Assembly: GCF_008035925.1 (NCBI RefSeq)
Contig: NZ_CP036264.1
Coordinates: 891,774 to 955,773, forward strand
DNA: 64,000 nucleotides
DNA from: Stieleria maiorica
GTDB taxonomy: Bacteria > Planctomycetota > Planctomycetia > Pirellulales > Pirellulaceae
Direction: 5' to 3'
The notes under the pieces are model-generated. The model saw only the letters and a program-made list of their open reading frames with translations, ran no database searches and was not told where the DNA came from. Positions 27,813-37,155 of this stretch are shown one piece after another (positions within the stretch are counted from its first letter, which is position 1; each line of letters begins with the position of its first letter). Position numbers and translations under genes: made by a program.

Positions 27813-29999
27813 TCAGTCGTCATCGTCGTCTCTTCTTAACGAGCGATTTCCGTCGACGGCAAGTGACGTCAGGCTCTGATTGAGGTCGACACCCAATTCC
27901 TCGGCCAGCTGAAGACACAATGCGATGGGACTGTGACCGATGGTTGCTTCGGCTTCCTGCAATCGGTTTTCGACATGGATGCGGTCGAGCGAATCCGGCA
28001 ATCGCTCGAGCGCTTGCGTGTACCAGGCGACCGCGCGGTCTTGCGCACCTTGTCGATACGCACCAGAGCCGCGACGGCTTAGCTCCCACCAGGCATCGCC
28101 CAGTGTCACTTGCTCGTGCGCCGACCCCGCACCCTGGCGGTCCAGCAGCACGACTTCGACGAGGTCGTTGCCTTCTCCCTGGGCGATCAAATCCATCCCT
28201 TTCTCCCAGTCGCCCTTGATGAAACAGAGATAGTTACCGAAGGCCGCCCCGGCACGGCGGTTCTCGGGATTCTTTCGGTACTGTTGCAGGTAGTCGACCG
28301 ACTTGTCGTACTCCCGTTTGGCGATCCCCAGTTGCGTTCTCAACCGCGTGAACAGCCGAGGGATGACATCATCGCGACTGTTCGATGTGTAGCGATTGGC
28401 GATCCGAGCCACCGCGCTGGCCTCCATGTATTCGTCTTCGTGAATGCCCGCAAAAATGACGGGGATGGCGCGTTGCAACAAGGTGGTGCTTTTGAGGCCA
28501 CTTTCGTCACGGCTGGCGGTCGATTGTCCGAAATCGCGAATCCAATTGAGATTCTCTCGATAGGAATCGACGTCGAATCGTGCGACGCGTTGATCGATCG
28601 CTTCGATCAAGATTTTGTCATCGCCGATTTCGCAGGCCGTCCGCAACGCGGCCTCCTGAAGCACATAGGCCCCAGCGGCATCGGCATCCATCTCTATACC
28701 GGTGGCCAGGAATTCCGCCGCCAGTTTCGATTTGTCGCCTTTGCTTTTCGCTTCTGCGATTCGGTCGCGAAAGAGCATGCGGAGTTTTTCCTGAGCGGTC
28801 GCGATTTCGATTGCAACGGGAACGGGCTCGCGTTGATACTCCGCCTCCTGGATCTCGGGGCGTGCCAATTGCGGAGCCTGCGTGGGGGTTCCGGCGACCT
28901 CACTTGTCTCGGGCAGATCCATCGATTCGTCCAGATCTGTTTCGGGATCCCCCTCGACCTCTTCGATGGCGATCGCACGATGAATATCGACCGCCCGCAA
29001 CGCCTCTTCTCCACTGTGGGTGAGGGCTTTTCGGATCTGCATCGGCTCCAGGCCCGATGCCAGCAGGACGGGCAAACCGTTGGCCCACATGGCGAACGTG
29101 CCATCCTCACGCAGTTTCCCCAGGTATTTTTCGTAGGCGTTCACATCGGGCGGGTTAAAGTCCTTTGGTTCGGTCCAATTGACCGCCTGGCTGTCATTGA
29201 CCTCAATCAAAATTAAGGTGTTGTCGAAACCGTCGTCGATGCGGGTCGGATCGCTCTGTGAACCGACTTCGAACAGATGCCCTCCGCCAGATGGAACCAG
29301 ATAATTCGTCTTGGTATCAAATCGTTCCACTGACGCGTATTCATCCGGAATGAACTCGAGCAGTTCTTTGTTGGGCGAGACGTTCCAGCCACGGCTGAAG
29401 TCGAACTTTTCGTAAAGTTTCTGGTATCCCAAAAACGGCAGAATCTCAACTCTCCACGAAAGCGTAGGAAGCCCGCCGGCGCTGAGGCTAAAGGCTCGCG
29501 GTAAATAGCCGCGGTGTTGATAGCGGTATGCATCGAGCGCTTCATAGATCTTCGTCATGTTCGCGACCGACCGACGTCGCCGTTCGGCAACACTCAATTC
29601 CGCATCGGGTTTCCTCTCGGAGATCGGCTGGATGCCCAACTCTTCGGCGAGGGAGGCCGGAGGAGGTGTGTGATCGACTTCTGGACCTTTGGGTGCTGAT
29701 TCAACAGTTGCAGTCGCCGCTTGCGGTTGTGGCTTTGCCACTGCAACGTTGGGTTGTTCCTCTGGCTGTGGTTTCGCCGGACGCGCCGCGACTGCTTTCG
29801 CCGGCGCCTCGACTGTTTCGGCGTCATCGTTGCTACGACTTCGCTTGGCGTGCTTCATGAACAGGTCTTCTTGACTCTCGCCGCATCCCTGAATACAGCC
29901 CATCAGTCCCAGTAGTAGGCTCCAGAAGAGGACTTTGATCGGGTAATCAAGACGACCATCTGTACGACACACAACAATTTCTCGCTTGGGTTTGTTCAT
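27813..29999 (-). CDS. Lipoprotein with a DUF1559-like module, partner of PilM-like protein
   Basis: A 728-residue protein. A membrane segment at about 21-34 ends in LLGLMGC35, a plausible lipobox, followed by a Pro/Ala/Gln-rich linker (about 60-115). Residues ~135-320 resemble the pilin-associated DUF1559 module without its prepilin helix: YRYQHRGYLPRAFS, LSWRVEILPFLGYQKLYEKF and DGFDNTLILIEVNDSQAVNW. The remaining ~390 residues are mostly helical with a TPR-like tail (QDRAVAWYTQALERLPDS) and a poly-Asp C-terminus. Its ATG overlaps the PilM-like stop by 4 bp (29996-29999), so the two proteins probably form one complex. The exact role is not known. Confidence 0.75.
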   Translation of the reverse strand: MNKPKREIVVCRTDGRLDYPIKVLFWSLLLGLMGCIQGCGESQEDLFMKHAKRSRSNDDAETVEAPAKAVAARPAKPQPEEQPNVAVAKPQPQAATATVESAPKGPEVDHTPPPASLAEELGIQPISERKPDAELSVAERRRRSVANMTKIYEALDAYRYQHRGYLPRAFSLSAGGLPTLSWRVEILPFLGYQKLYEKFDFSRGWNVSPNKELLEFIPDEYASVERFDTKTNYLVPSGGGHLFEVGSQSDPTRIDDGFDNTLILIEVNDSQAVNWTEPKDFNPPDVNAYEKYLGKLREDGTFAMWANGLPVLLASGLEPMQIRKALTHSGEEALRAVDIHRAIAIEEVEGDPETDLDESMDLPETSEVAGTPTQAPQLARPEIQEAEYQREPVPVAIEIATAQEKLRMLFRDRIAEAKSKGDKSKLAAEFLATGIEMDADAAGAYVLQEAALRTACEIGDDKILIEAIDQRVARFDVDSYRENLNWIRDFGQSTASRDESGLKSTTLLQRAIPVIFAGIHEDEYMEASAVARIANRYTSNSRDDVIPRLFTRLRTQLGIAKREYDKSVDYLQQYRKNPENRRAGAAFGNYLCFIKGDWEKGMDLIAQGEGNDLVEVVLLDRQGAGSAHEQVTLGDAWWELSRRGSGAYRQGAQDRAVAWYTQALERLPDSLDRIHVENRLQEAEATIGHSPIALCLQLAEELGVDLNQSLTSLAVDGNRSLRRDDDDD

Positions 30000-32170
30000 T
30001 TCTCACACAAGATTCGTTTGACCCACCCGTGAGTGAGTGTTCCCCCGCCACAACACCACGTCTGTTGGACGTCGAATTCGGCATGCTGGTCTGCCACGTC
30101 GGCGATCACTTTGCGGAGCCGCCCGTGCATCTCCTCCATGCGCTGCTCCACCGTTTCGAATTGGACCTGCGGATGCTCCATCGCGGCCGGGTTGCGTTTC
30201 AGTTTTTCGCCTTCGCTGTGCGTCAACTTGGTACCGCGACAGACCAACCGGGTGAACTCGTTGCCGCCGGATTCGAAGGACCAAAACCAACACGAGGCGG
30301 AGCTGATCATCAGCACAATGGTCATTTCTGCACCACAATCCACCAACGCGACGGTGGGCAGTTTCGATTCCACATCTTCGTCGTCTTCCTGATCGGGATT
30401 CAGCAGGGGGTCAAATTCCACCGACGCAAAATTGAGCAGCGCGATCGGTGTGGCTTGAAGACCACTGACGGTTAACCCGGCTTCCGTCAGGTTTTCAAGA
30501 TAGCGATCGACAAATTGCTGCTTCGCTGCCGAAACAAACGCGGGGCGACCTGTCGACGTCAGCTCTTCGCTCGGCAGCGGTGCGACCCAATTGACGCGGA
30601 CGACTTCGTCCAGTGGCAACGGGATCCGCGATTCGACCTCTTTCTCGAACAGCGTCTTGGCTTGTTTGTCAGCGACCGGAGGCAATCGTACAAAACGCGA
30701 AACCAACTCGCGGGCGGGAAAACTGACCCAAACGGGTGTCGATTCGACGTCGTGTCGCTCTAGGAATCCTTCGACCGCTTCACGGATCGCATCGTTCAAG
30801 TTGGCATCGGTCGTCGTGCGAGTCAGCGGCGTATTGAAGGCAAACTTGTAGCATTCGACCAACCGTGGACGCTCGTTCTCCACCGTTTCCAGACAAACCG
30901 CCTTCAGCCCGGATGTCCCCAGATCGAGCCCCCAACAACGATTCGACTTCTTGCGTCCCAATCGTTGAAGCAAGCCTTTCTTCGGCGAAAAGTCCTCGGT
31001 GATTCTCCCATGGCCGAGACCTTGGAGGGCCAATCCGATTGCGACGTTGAATTGTCCCGGCGCAGATTGCAACGGACCGTTGTCGACGATGTCTACACCT
31101 TCAGGGAACGCGAGCATCCCGACCGGCCCGCCGACCCAGCTGACCGATTTTGCTTCCAGCGGCGCGAACAATTCGCGTGAAGACGATTTGGGACCTTTGA
31201 TTCGCGAGCTGATCCGGCTGAGCGTTTTGATCGCCCTGGGATCACCGCCGGATTTTTCGGCCCACTGTTTGGCGAGTCGTCCGAGTGTCGCGGTGGCAAA
31301 GGGTTCGGCCGAGAACTGGTTCGCAAACCAACCGATTTGATCCACGACGTCGCTGAGCTGATCGAAGGCTTCGCCGCGCGCATTGGACGGCACACATTGC
31401 AGCAACTCGGATGCCGCACGATACTTGTGGGTCTCGCGCAAACCCGTGGCTTTGGAAATTAATTTCTTTCCCACCTTGAGTGCCAGCTTAGCCACCGATT
31501 CATCGTCGGGTTGCAGCTCCATCAACCGCTCAAGAATCACCCCCGACGACGCCCAGTCGCGCTTTTGAAAGGCTTCCTGAAGCGACGCCTGAGCCCGCTC
31601 GAGTTGTTCAAGGCGGGCCTTGGAGCGTTCCAGATTGCCCGATGCCTCCGGCGTCAAAAGCTTGGGTGGCAATGATCCGAGCAAGTCGACCACCCGCGCC
31701 GAATCACCGGCTTGGTAGGCCTGCTGCGCCGCGGCGATCCGATCGGAAGCCGATTCGCATTCCTGTTCCGCCACGAGATCGATTTTCTGTTGTGCGGTTT
31801 TGGCTTTGGCAACCACATCCTTGAGCCGGTAGTCCGTTTGCCGCGTCACCAAGGCCAGCAAACCTTGCGAGCGTTCGAAATCACGTTCTTTCGCCGCGTC
31901 GATGGCGTCGGCGATTTTGGATTCCAAGTCGCTCTTTCGCTTGCCAAGCGCGGCAACGAGGTCGCAGCCACATTTGCCACAAAACGATTGGGACAGCAAG
32001 ACAGGCTTGGTGCATTCGGCACACGGTTCGTATAGCGAATGGCCACAATCGGCACAAAATTGGCCACCGGAGGCATTGGGATTGCCACACGCGCCACAAA
32101 CGATCACATCCGACTTTTGCGGATGGGTGGGGATGGTTCCCGCTTGGTCGACAAAGGATGAACCTGACAT
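29996..32170 (-). CDS. PilM-like actin-fold protein with N-terminal double zinc ribbon
   Basis: A 724-residue protein. Residues 25-67 hold two zinc ribbons: C25/C28/C39/C42 and C50/C53/C64/C67. A long helical, repeat-like middle (about 75-400) follows. From about residue 412 there is a PilM/actin-like ATPase domain: phosphate-1 motif WGLDLGTSGLKAVCLE, EKEVESRIPLPLDEVV, GLTVSGLQATPIALLNF and phosphate-2 motif VALVDCGAEMTIVLM. PilM is the cytoplasmic actin-like component of the type IV pilus inner-membrane platform. Canonical PilM is ~350 residues and has no zinc ribbon, so this is a strongly extended variant. PilN/O/P/Q, PilB and PilC genes are not in this window. Confidence 0.82.
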   Translation of the reverse strand: MSGSSFVDQAGTIPTHPQKSDVIVCGACGNPNASGGQFCADCGHSLYEPCAECTKPVLLSQSFCGKCGCDLVAALGKRKSDLESKIADAIDAAKERDFERSQGLLALVTRQTDYRLKDVVAKAKTAQQKIDLVAEQECESASDRIAAAQQAYQAGDSARVVDLLGSLPPKLLTPEASGNLERSKARLEQLERAQASLQEAFQKRDWASSGVILERLMELQPDDESVAKLALKVGKKLISKATGLRETHKYRAASELLQCVPSNARGEAFDQLSDVVDQIGWFANQFSAEPFATATLGRLAKQWAEKSGGDPRAIKTLSRISSRIKGPKSSSRELFAPLEAKSVSWVGGPVGMLAFPEGVDIVDNGPLQSAPGQFNVAIGLALQGLGHGRITEDFSPKKGLLQRLGRKKSNRCWGLDLGTSGLKAVCLETVENERPRLVECYKFAFNTPLTRTTTDANLNDAIREAVEGFLERHDVESTPVWVSFPARELVSRFVRLPPVADKQAKTLFEKEVESRIPLPLDEVVRVNWVAPLPSEELTSTGRPAFVSAAKQQFVDRYLENLTEAGLTVSGLQATPIALLNFASVEFDPLLNPDQEDDEDVESKLPTVALVDCGAEMTIVLMISSASCWFWSFESGGNEFTRLVCRGTKLTHSEGEKLKRNPAAMEHPQVQFETVEQRMEEMHGRLRKVIADVADQHAEFDVQQTWCCGGGTLTHGWVKRILCEK

Positions 32171-32252
32171 TTCGAAACGATCTTCAATAAATACGAGACG
32201 TGATCACGTTGCTCAGACAAATACCGAGCCGGAACTCGGACCAATGACTGAA

Positions 32253-33443
32253 TCACTTTTTCTTTTCAACATCGACGACTTGGACATAGATCGGTAGCCA
32301 ATTGGAGTAGGCCTCGGCGTCGGGGTCTCCGATGGAGACGTATCCACGATGGGAATCCATGTTGAATTGCAACTTCGGACAATCCGCCGGCACACACAGT
32401 CGAAGACGGTACGTGCCTTCGGTACTTTGCGGTTGCATTTCGACTTCCAGGTCCTTCGGCTCGTAGTCCAGCACTTCGATGCGCCGCGAACTGTCACCGC
32501 GAGAACGAACCACCACAAAGATCTCTTTTTTTGTTCCTCGGTTGATCGTTCCGAAATCGACGCCGCTGCGACGGTCCACTTCCGGGCCGTAAAACGCGAT
32601 CGGCGGACGCACACGTCCGTCGAAGGCGACTTCCACGTGTTTCTTGATTCCGTCCATGCCCACGGTCAACTTCAGCGAATCGGTGTACTTGCCATAGTCC
32701 TTGGGCTGGATCGTCGCCGCGACACGAATGGCCGCCGTCGCCGATTTCCCTTGCAATTCGGCAGCGGGCGGATCCGGCGGAAGTTCAACCCACTGGATCT
32801 GGTAGTGATCACTCGAGACATCATGCAGTTGGATTTGCTCGCTGCGTTGGCTGTAGATCCAGAACTCCGCGGTCGCCGCTTCGGTGATGTCGTGTCGGCC
32901 GAAACTGATTTTTTCCGGGACCACCAACTCGGAAGTGATTTTCCCACCGACGCCCAGGACGATCGACTGTTTCAGCGGATCGTTGGTCACGATCGTTGCG
33001 GTCGATGTCGGCAGCGTCCCTTCGGCCTCCGCACCGGCGGTCAGCGAAACCACACAAAACGTTTCTTCTCCGGGGGCCAGTGCCTCCCGGGCCAGGGTCG
33101 CCGAAATCCGCTCGTCACTCACGTCACGCACTTGCAGCGTCAATTCCACAGCGCCGAGATTGCGGATGGGGAACTGAAACTCTCGCGACTCGCCGGGATT
33201 CATCCAGCCGAAGTCATGGCTGGACACGACGGTGCTGGCCTGGGGCCTTGGCTTGTCGGCGTATTCTTGCCGAAGTTTGCGATTTTCTTCCTGCGCGGCC
33301 AAGAGCTTGTCGTACGTATCACGTTTGCTATCTGGAACGCCCCAGGGCTTGTAGGTGACCATCTGGCTGAGTGCCGCCGCCATCGAAGCGAATCCGACGA
33401 CCAGGGCCGCAAAAATCAGCAACCGCTTTGTAAACTGGTTCAT
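32253..33443 (-). CDS. DUF1573-type exported protein
   Basis: A 396-residue protein. The start at the ATG of MNQFTKRLLIFAALVVGFAS gives a membrane anchor/uncleaved signal at residues 8-27; the upstream in-frame codons are rejected as non-coding. A short coiled-coil (DTYDKLLAAQEENRKLRQEY) follows. The first Ig-like unit, SSHDFGWMNPGESREFQFPIRNLG, is the DUF1573 hallmark, and a second similar unit is VDFGTINRGTKKEIFVVVRS near residue 310. Such proteins are envelope-located and of unclear role. It lies between the prepilin and PilM-like genes on the same strand. Confidence 0.82.
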   Translation of the reverse strand: MNQFTKRLLIFAALVVGFASMAAALSQMVTYKPWGVPDSKRDTYDKLLAAQEENRKLRQEYADKPRPQASTVVSSHDFGWMNPGESREFQFPIRNLGAVELTLQVRDVSDERISATLAREALAPGEETFCVVSLTAGAEAEGTLPTSTATIVTNDPLKQSIVLGVGGKITSELVVPEKISFGRHDITEAATAEFWIYSQRSEQIQLHDVSSDHYQIQWVELPPDPPAAELQGKSATAAIRVAATIQPKDYGKYTDSLKLTVGMDGIKKHVEVAFDGRVRPPIAFYGPEVDRRSGVDFGTINRGTKKEIFVVVRSRGDSSRRIEVLDYEPKDLEVEMQPQSTEGTYRLRLCVPADCPKLQFNMDSHRGYVSIGDPDAEAYSNWLPIYVQVVDVEKKK

Positions 33444-33562
33444 ACCGTGCAGATAAAAGAATCGGTGATTGAATCGAAATAGCCCCCATGGCGAAATCGC
33501 CATGGAGGCCCTCTGATTGATGGAGGTGGATCGCCAAGTAAAGGCTTGGCAGAACCAATCGA

Positions 33563-34864
33563 TCAGTTCTCTTCGAAGGTGCCCTTGAAGATGGCGTCAT
33601 CCAGGAACAATCCGCTGTAGCACTCGCTCGGAGTCAGTTCGACGTCCGAGTTGGTGTAGCCGATGTTCGAGTAGTCGCTTTGGGTGTCGTCGACGGGGAA
33701 CCCGGGGTTCAGGTATCCGTCGCCATTGTTGTCGTAGAACGACCGGACCGAACCGTCGCCCATCAGGACGTTGCAAGCACCGGCGTGGATCGCGAACCAG
33801 TCGCGGGTGTCTTGCAGGTAAGTCGCGTTGTCGGTCGGGTCGGCGGGCGTCGAAGGCTCGGAGCTGAAATCGCCTCGCACTCCAGCCGAAACCGGTGCGG
33901 TGCAACCAACCGTCGTCGCTTGGCCACGTTCGCAATTGATTTGATCGGTCAACTGAACCGATGCGTCGAGCAGGATGATGCGGTTGTTGCTGGAGTTATA
34001 GTATGCGGGGCCGTCGTTGAAGGCCTCGGCAAGCAACATCCCTCTGGGAAGTTCGACCTTGGCATTCGGCACGTCGGCACCGAGAACCGCTTCGTCGATG
34101 TCGCCAGGACCTGCGTCACCCAACAGCGGGATGTTCTGGGTCGCAACACGACTGCGGTCCAGGGTTGCCGCCAGCAGCGGGCCGGTGGTGCCTAGTCGCT
34201 CTTTGAACGCTCCGCCCGGGCTGGCAATGATGTCCACCGGGGGGCTCAGCCCGTCTTCGTTCGTGACCGGTGCACCGCGAACCAAGAAGTAACCCGATGC
34301 GTAGTTGGTCATGTAGCCCTTGTCAACGTACAGTGCACCGACCAATTCCGGGCGCGTTTGGTACTCAACGTTTTGCGGCTGGACGGTCACGGGGAACGTG
34401 CCTGCTGCTCCGCCGACTTGCATCAGGTATCGACCCGAACCTTCACGCATCCGCGCCTCAGTGTTGCCAGCTGATGGTGCAATCGTCGCGGCATTTCCGG
34501 ACGTCGAAATGCCCAGCAGGTCATTCAACTTTTCCAATGCTTTGGCAGGGTTGCTGGGGCACAGCATGTCGCCCGGCAAAGCCGAGCCGCTGTTGACCAT
34601 GTCGGCGACCCAGCCGTAGGTGTCCATGTCACCGTCACGCTCGAAGTCCGAGGCACCGGTGCACATGCGGCCCAGCGGGTCACGTTCGGCGAACGTGTAC
34701 ATTCCGATTCCGAACTGACGCAGGTTGCTCGTGCACTGCGTACGACGGGCAGCTTCGCGAGCCTTGGTCAGAGCCGGCAACGCCAACGCGGCCAGCAGGG
34801 AGATGATGGCGATGACCACCAACAGTTCGATCAGGGTGAAACCTGATTTTCGCATACGCGACAT
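33563..34864 (-). CDS. Type IV prepilin-like protein, DUF1559 / H-X9-DG family
   Basis: A 433-residue protein. The ATG at 34864 has AAGGAA upstream; 76 in-frame codons above it are rejected. It has a class III prepilin signal, [20 protein letters not shown], cleaved after the Gly before FTLIE by a PilD-type peptidase, with the +5 Glu present. The long extracellular domain ends with the H-X9-DG motif [14 protein letters not shown], followed by [11 protein letters not shown], which looks like a calcium loop. Pirellulaceae carry many such paralogues. Here it leads a set with DUF1573, PilM-like and DUF1559-lipoprotein genes, pointing to a pilus or pseudopilus-related machine. Confidence 0.92.
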   Translation of the reverse strand: MSRMRKSGFTLIELLVVIAIISLLAALALPALTKAREAARRTQCTSNLRQFGIGMYTFAERDPLGRMCTGASDFERDGDMDTYGWVADMVNSGSALPGDMLCPSNPAKALEKLNDLLGISTSGNAATIAPSAGNTEARMREGSGRYLMQVGGAAGTFPVTVQPQNVEYQTRPELVGALYVDKGYMTNYASGYFLVRGAPVTNEDGLSPPVDIIASPGGAFKERLGTTGPLLAATLDRSRVATQNIPLLGDAGPGDIDEAVLGADVPNAKVELPRGMLLAEAFNDGPAYYNSSNNRIILLDASVQLTDQINCERGQATTVGCTAPVSAGVRGDFSSEPSTPADPTDNATYLQDTRDWFAIHAGACNVLMGDGSVRSFYDNNGDGYLNPGFPVDDTQSDYSNIGYTNSDVELTPSECYSGLFLDDAIFKGTFEEN

Positions 34865-35485
34865 TTCGAATTCCTTGTTTGGATTTCTATGGACAGGGAA
34901 ACACCCCCCGCCCAAAATGGGGAAACAACCGGAGTAGTCGGCTGGCGGTCTGACGGCATGCGACGCGGGATCTTTAGCGGTGATCGCGTCTGGCCGTGAC
35001 CTGCTGGCCGGCTTCTCTTTTTTTCTTAAAACTCCAAATACACGGCGTGAACGCCACGCCCATGTGCGGTTCGGGAGCCCCGGTGACGCCACCGGAAAAA
35101 CGCTCCATTTCAGAGCTTCCGCTCCGCGGCCAAACCGATCGTGGATCGCACCAAAATCAGTTGGCCGTGGACAAGAAGCAGTGAACCAGATCCCGGCGAA
35201 GCCTTGATGGGTTGAAGATGAGAAGTCGATGAATCTCGCTCCGTGTCTTCAGCCGCCCAAGTCGCTTTCCGCGAACCCGGTCGCTTTGACACGCGTATTC
35301 AAACGAGCCATCGGTCAGCCGCAATCGCAAACCGCTGCATTTGCTTCAACCTTCATCGTTCCTTCGCATTCACACCGCAACGGCTTCATACGGCGCGCCA
35401 TGACAGGGTCCGGGCAACGAATCCTGCGCCAAAACGCAACGCGGCGCTAACGCAATCTTCACAAAGAGAAGGGGCAACCGGCTGG
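34865..35485. other. Gene-free leader region upstream of prepilin gene
   Basis: 621 bp with no convincing coding sequence. It should hold the prepilin promoter (transcribed leftward). 35061-35078 (CATGTGCGGTTCGGGAGC) resembles the 3' strand of a group II intron domain V, but no clear complete fold or reverse-transcriptase gene was seen. Confidence 0.4.
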
Positions 35486-36214
35486 CGTCACGCGCGTTGC
35501 CTCGTTCCCAGGCTCCGCCTGGGGACGGGGATTCTCCGAGGCTCCGCCTCGAGTCGAATGTAGTGTGTGTGGCAGGAGCCACACCGGCAGTGCGTTCCAA
35601 GGCGGAGCCTTGGAACGAGGGGGCGACTGTTGTCACGCGCGTTGCCTCGTTCCCAGGCTCCGCCTGGGGACGGGAGTTCTCCGAGGCTCCGCCTCGAGTC
35701 GAATGCAGTGTGCGTGTGGCAGGAGCCACACCGGCAGTGCGTTCCAAGGCGGAGCCTTGGAACGAGGGAGAGACGGCTAATGTCACGCGTGCTCCCTCGT
35801 TCCCAGGCTCCGCCTGGGGACGGGTATTCTCCGAGGCTCCGCCTCGAGTCGAACGCCGTGTGCGTGTGGCAGGAGCCACACCGGCAGTGCGTTCTAAGGC
35901 GGAGCCTTGGAACGAGGGAGAGGCGGCTGGTGTCACGCATGTTGCCTCGTTCCCAGGCTCCGCCTGGGGACGGGAGTTCTCCGAGGCTCCGCCTCGAGTC
36001 GAATGCAGTGTGCGTGTGGCAGGAGCCACACCGGCAGTGCGTTCCAAGGCGGAGCCTTGGAACGAGGGGGCGACTGTTGTCACGCGTGTTGCCTCGTTCC
36101 CAGGCTCCGCCTGGGGACGGGAGTTCTCCGAGGCTCCGCCTCGGGGCGGACGCAGTGTGTGTGGCAGGAGCCACACCGGCAACGCGTTCCAAGGCGGAGC
36201 CTTGGAACGAGGGA
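35486..36214. repeat. Tandem array of five ~148-bp stem-loop units (family D)
   Basis: Units start at about 35501, 35646, 35796, 35946 and 36093 (periods 145, 150, 150 and 147), separated by spacers with GTCACGCGYGTTG. Each unit is bounded by CCTCGTTCC and GGAACGAGG, which are complementary. It contains four small palindromes in order: CCAGGC-tcc-GCCTGG, CGAGGC-tcc-GCCTCG, TGTGGC-agga-GCCACA and TTCCAAGGC-gga-GCCTTGGAA. Copies differ by only a few substitutions. Long open frames cross the array on both strands because the period is near a multiple of three; they are not considered genes. Confidence 0.9.
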
Positions 36215-36225
36215 GATGGGAAGGT

Positions 36226-36251
36226 CGAAAGCCGTTGGCGGCTTCCCCTAC
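36226..36251. repeat. Family B relic overlapping a stop codon
   Basis: The reverse complement, GTAGGGGAAGCCGCCAACGG, is the family B module; its TAG (36250-36248) is the stop codon of the DUF1080 gene. Confidence 0.6.
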
Positions 36252-36985
36252 AGGGTCTTCAGACGGATGTTCTTGAATTCCGCCCACATCGGTGCACCGG
36301 CGTGCAGTTGCAATCCGATCATGCCTTTGGCGAACGATTTCTCCGGGTGGTTGTCGGTGAAGTCCAACACCAAGCGACCATTGAGGTAGTGGCGGATGTG
36401 GTTGCCCTTGGCGATGATCACGACATCATTCCAATCGTCAACCTTCATCAACTCCTTGAACTCCTCTTTCGTGATCAGCGGCTCGCCTTGGACCTGCTTT
36501 CCGTCTTCGTTCCAAACCGCTTTCTCGCCGACCAGGCAGATCCGCCCGCGCGATCCCTTTTCGTCGTAAATGAATCCCGGCACGTTGGGCAGGTCTTCTT
36601 CGTTGCGGATCTCGTGCTGATAACCACGCAGCACCCACTGGTTAGACGCTCCGCGCCCAGAGGTCACGCGTTGGGATCGATACTGGATCCCCGAGTTGTT
36701 CGTCGCGGTGCAACGGAAGGACAATCGGAGCTCAAAATCCGCGACTTCATCTTTCCAGATCAGGAACGTGTTGCCCTTGGTGGAAACCTCCTTGGTCGTC
36801 TCACCATGAATCACGCCCTCTCGCACGCTCCACAACCTCGGGTCGCCGTCCCAACCCTCCAAGTTTTCTCCGTCAAACAGCACGCTCATGCCGTCCGGCT
36901 CCGGCGGCGCACTCTCCGCGGGTGACTCGGCAACGCAAGCAGAAACGACCAAACAAAAGGTGCCAAACAGGAAAGAGCGAAGCAT
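36248..36985 (-). CDS. DUF1080 (3-keto-disaccharide hydrolase-like) exported protein
   Basis: A 245-residue protein beginning at the ATG of MLRSFLFGTFCLVVSACVAE. This is a signal sequence with a possible lipobox (VSAC); 63 codons further upstream are low-complexity Lys/Glu/Arg and rejected. The single DUF1080 jelly-roll domain is shown by SVLFDGENLEGWDGDPRLWS, FELRLSFRCTATNNSGIQYR, WNDVVIIAKGNHIRHYLNG and the C-terminal GMIGLQLHAGAPMWAEFKNI. Family members cleave or bind carbohydrates in the periplasm or outside. It lies 170 bp downstream of the opp operon on the same strand; a link to peptide uptake is not implied. Confidence 0.9.
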   Translation of the reverse strand: MLRSFLFGTFCLVVSACVAESPAESAPPEPDGMSVLFDGENLEGWDGDPRLWSVREGVIHGETTKEVSTKGNTFLIWKDEVADFELRLSFRCTATNNSGIQYRSQRVTSGRGASNQWVLRGYQHEIRNEEDLPNVPGFIYDEKGSRGRICLVGEKAVWNEDGKQVQGEPLITKEEFKELMKVDDWNDVVIIAKGNHIRHYLNGRLVLDFTDNHPEKSFAKGMIGLQLHAGAPMWAEFKNIRLKTL

Positions 36986-37155
36986 GATGGGTCTCGCGTA
37001 GGAAAGGGAGTTTTTTTCGAGCCCGGTAGTATGACCGGGAGAGGCGAGACGTGCCAGCGTTTCAGGTTTCAGGTTGGCCCGACATTTTTTTTCTACTTTC
37101 CCTTCTCTCCATTTTTCTGCCCTCCATTTTTCTGTCCCTCCCCGCTTCCCACCAC

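Noticed and set aside
35486..36214. CRISPR array
   Set aside because: Repeats are ~148 bp and palindromic, with near-identical short spacers and no cas genes nearby; this is a tandem repeat, not CRISPR.
35488..36925. Several long open frames on both strands across the repeat array (up to ~450 codons)
   Set aside because: They translate the tandem palindromic repeat and, on the plus strand, run antisense through the DUF1080 gene; repetitive low-quality protein, no start signal, period close to a multiple of three explains the openness.
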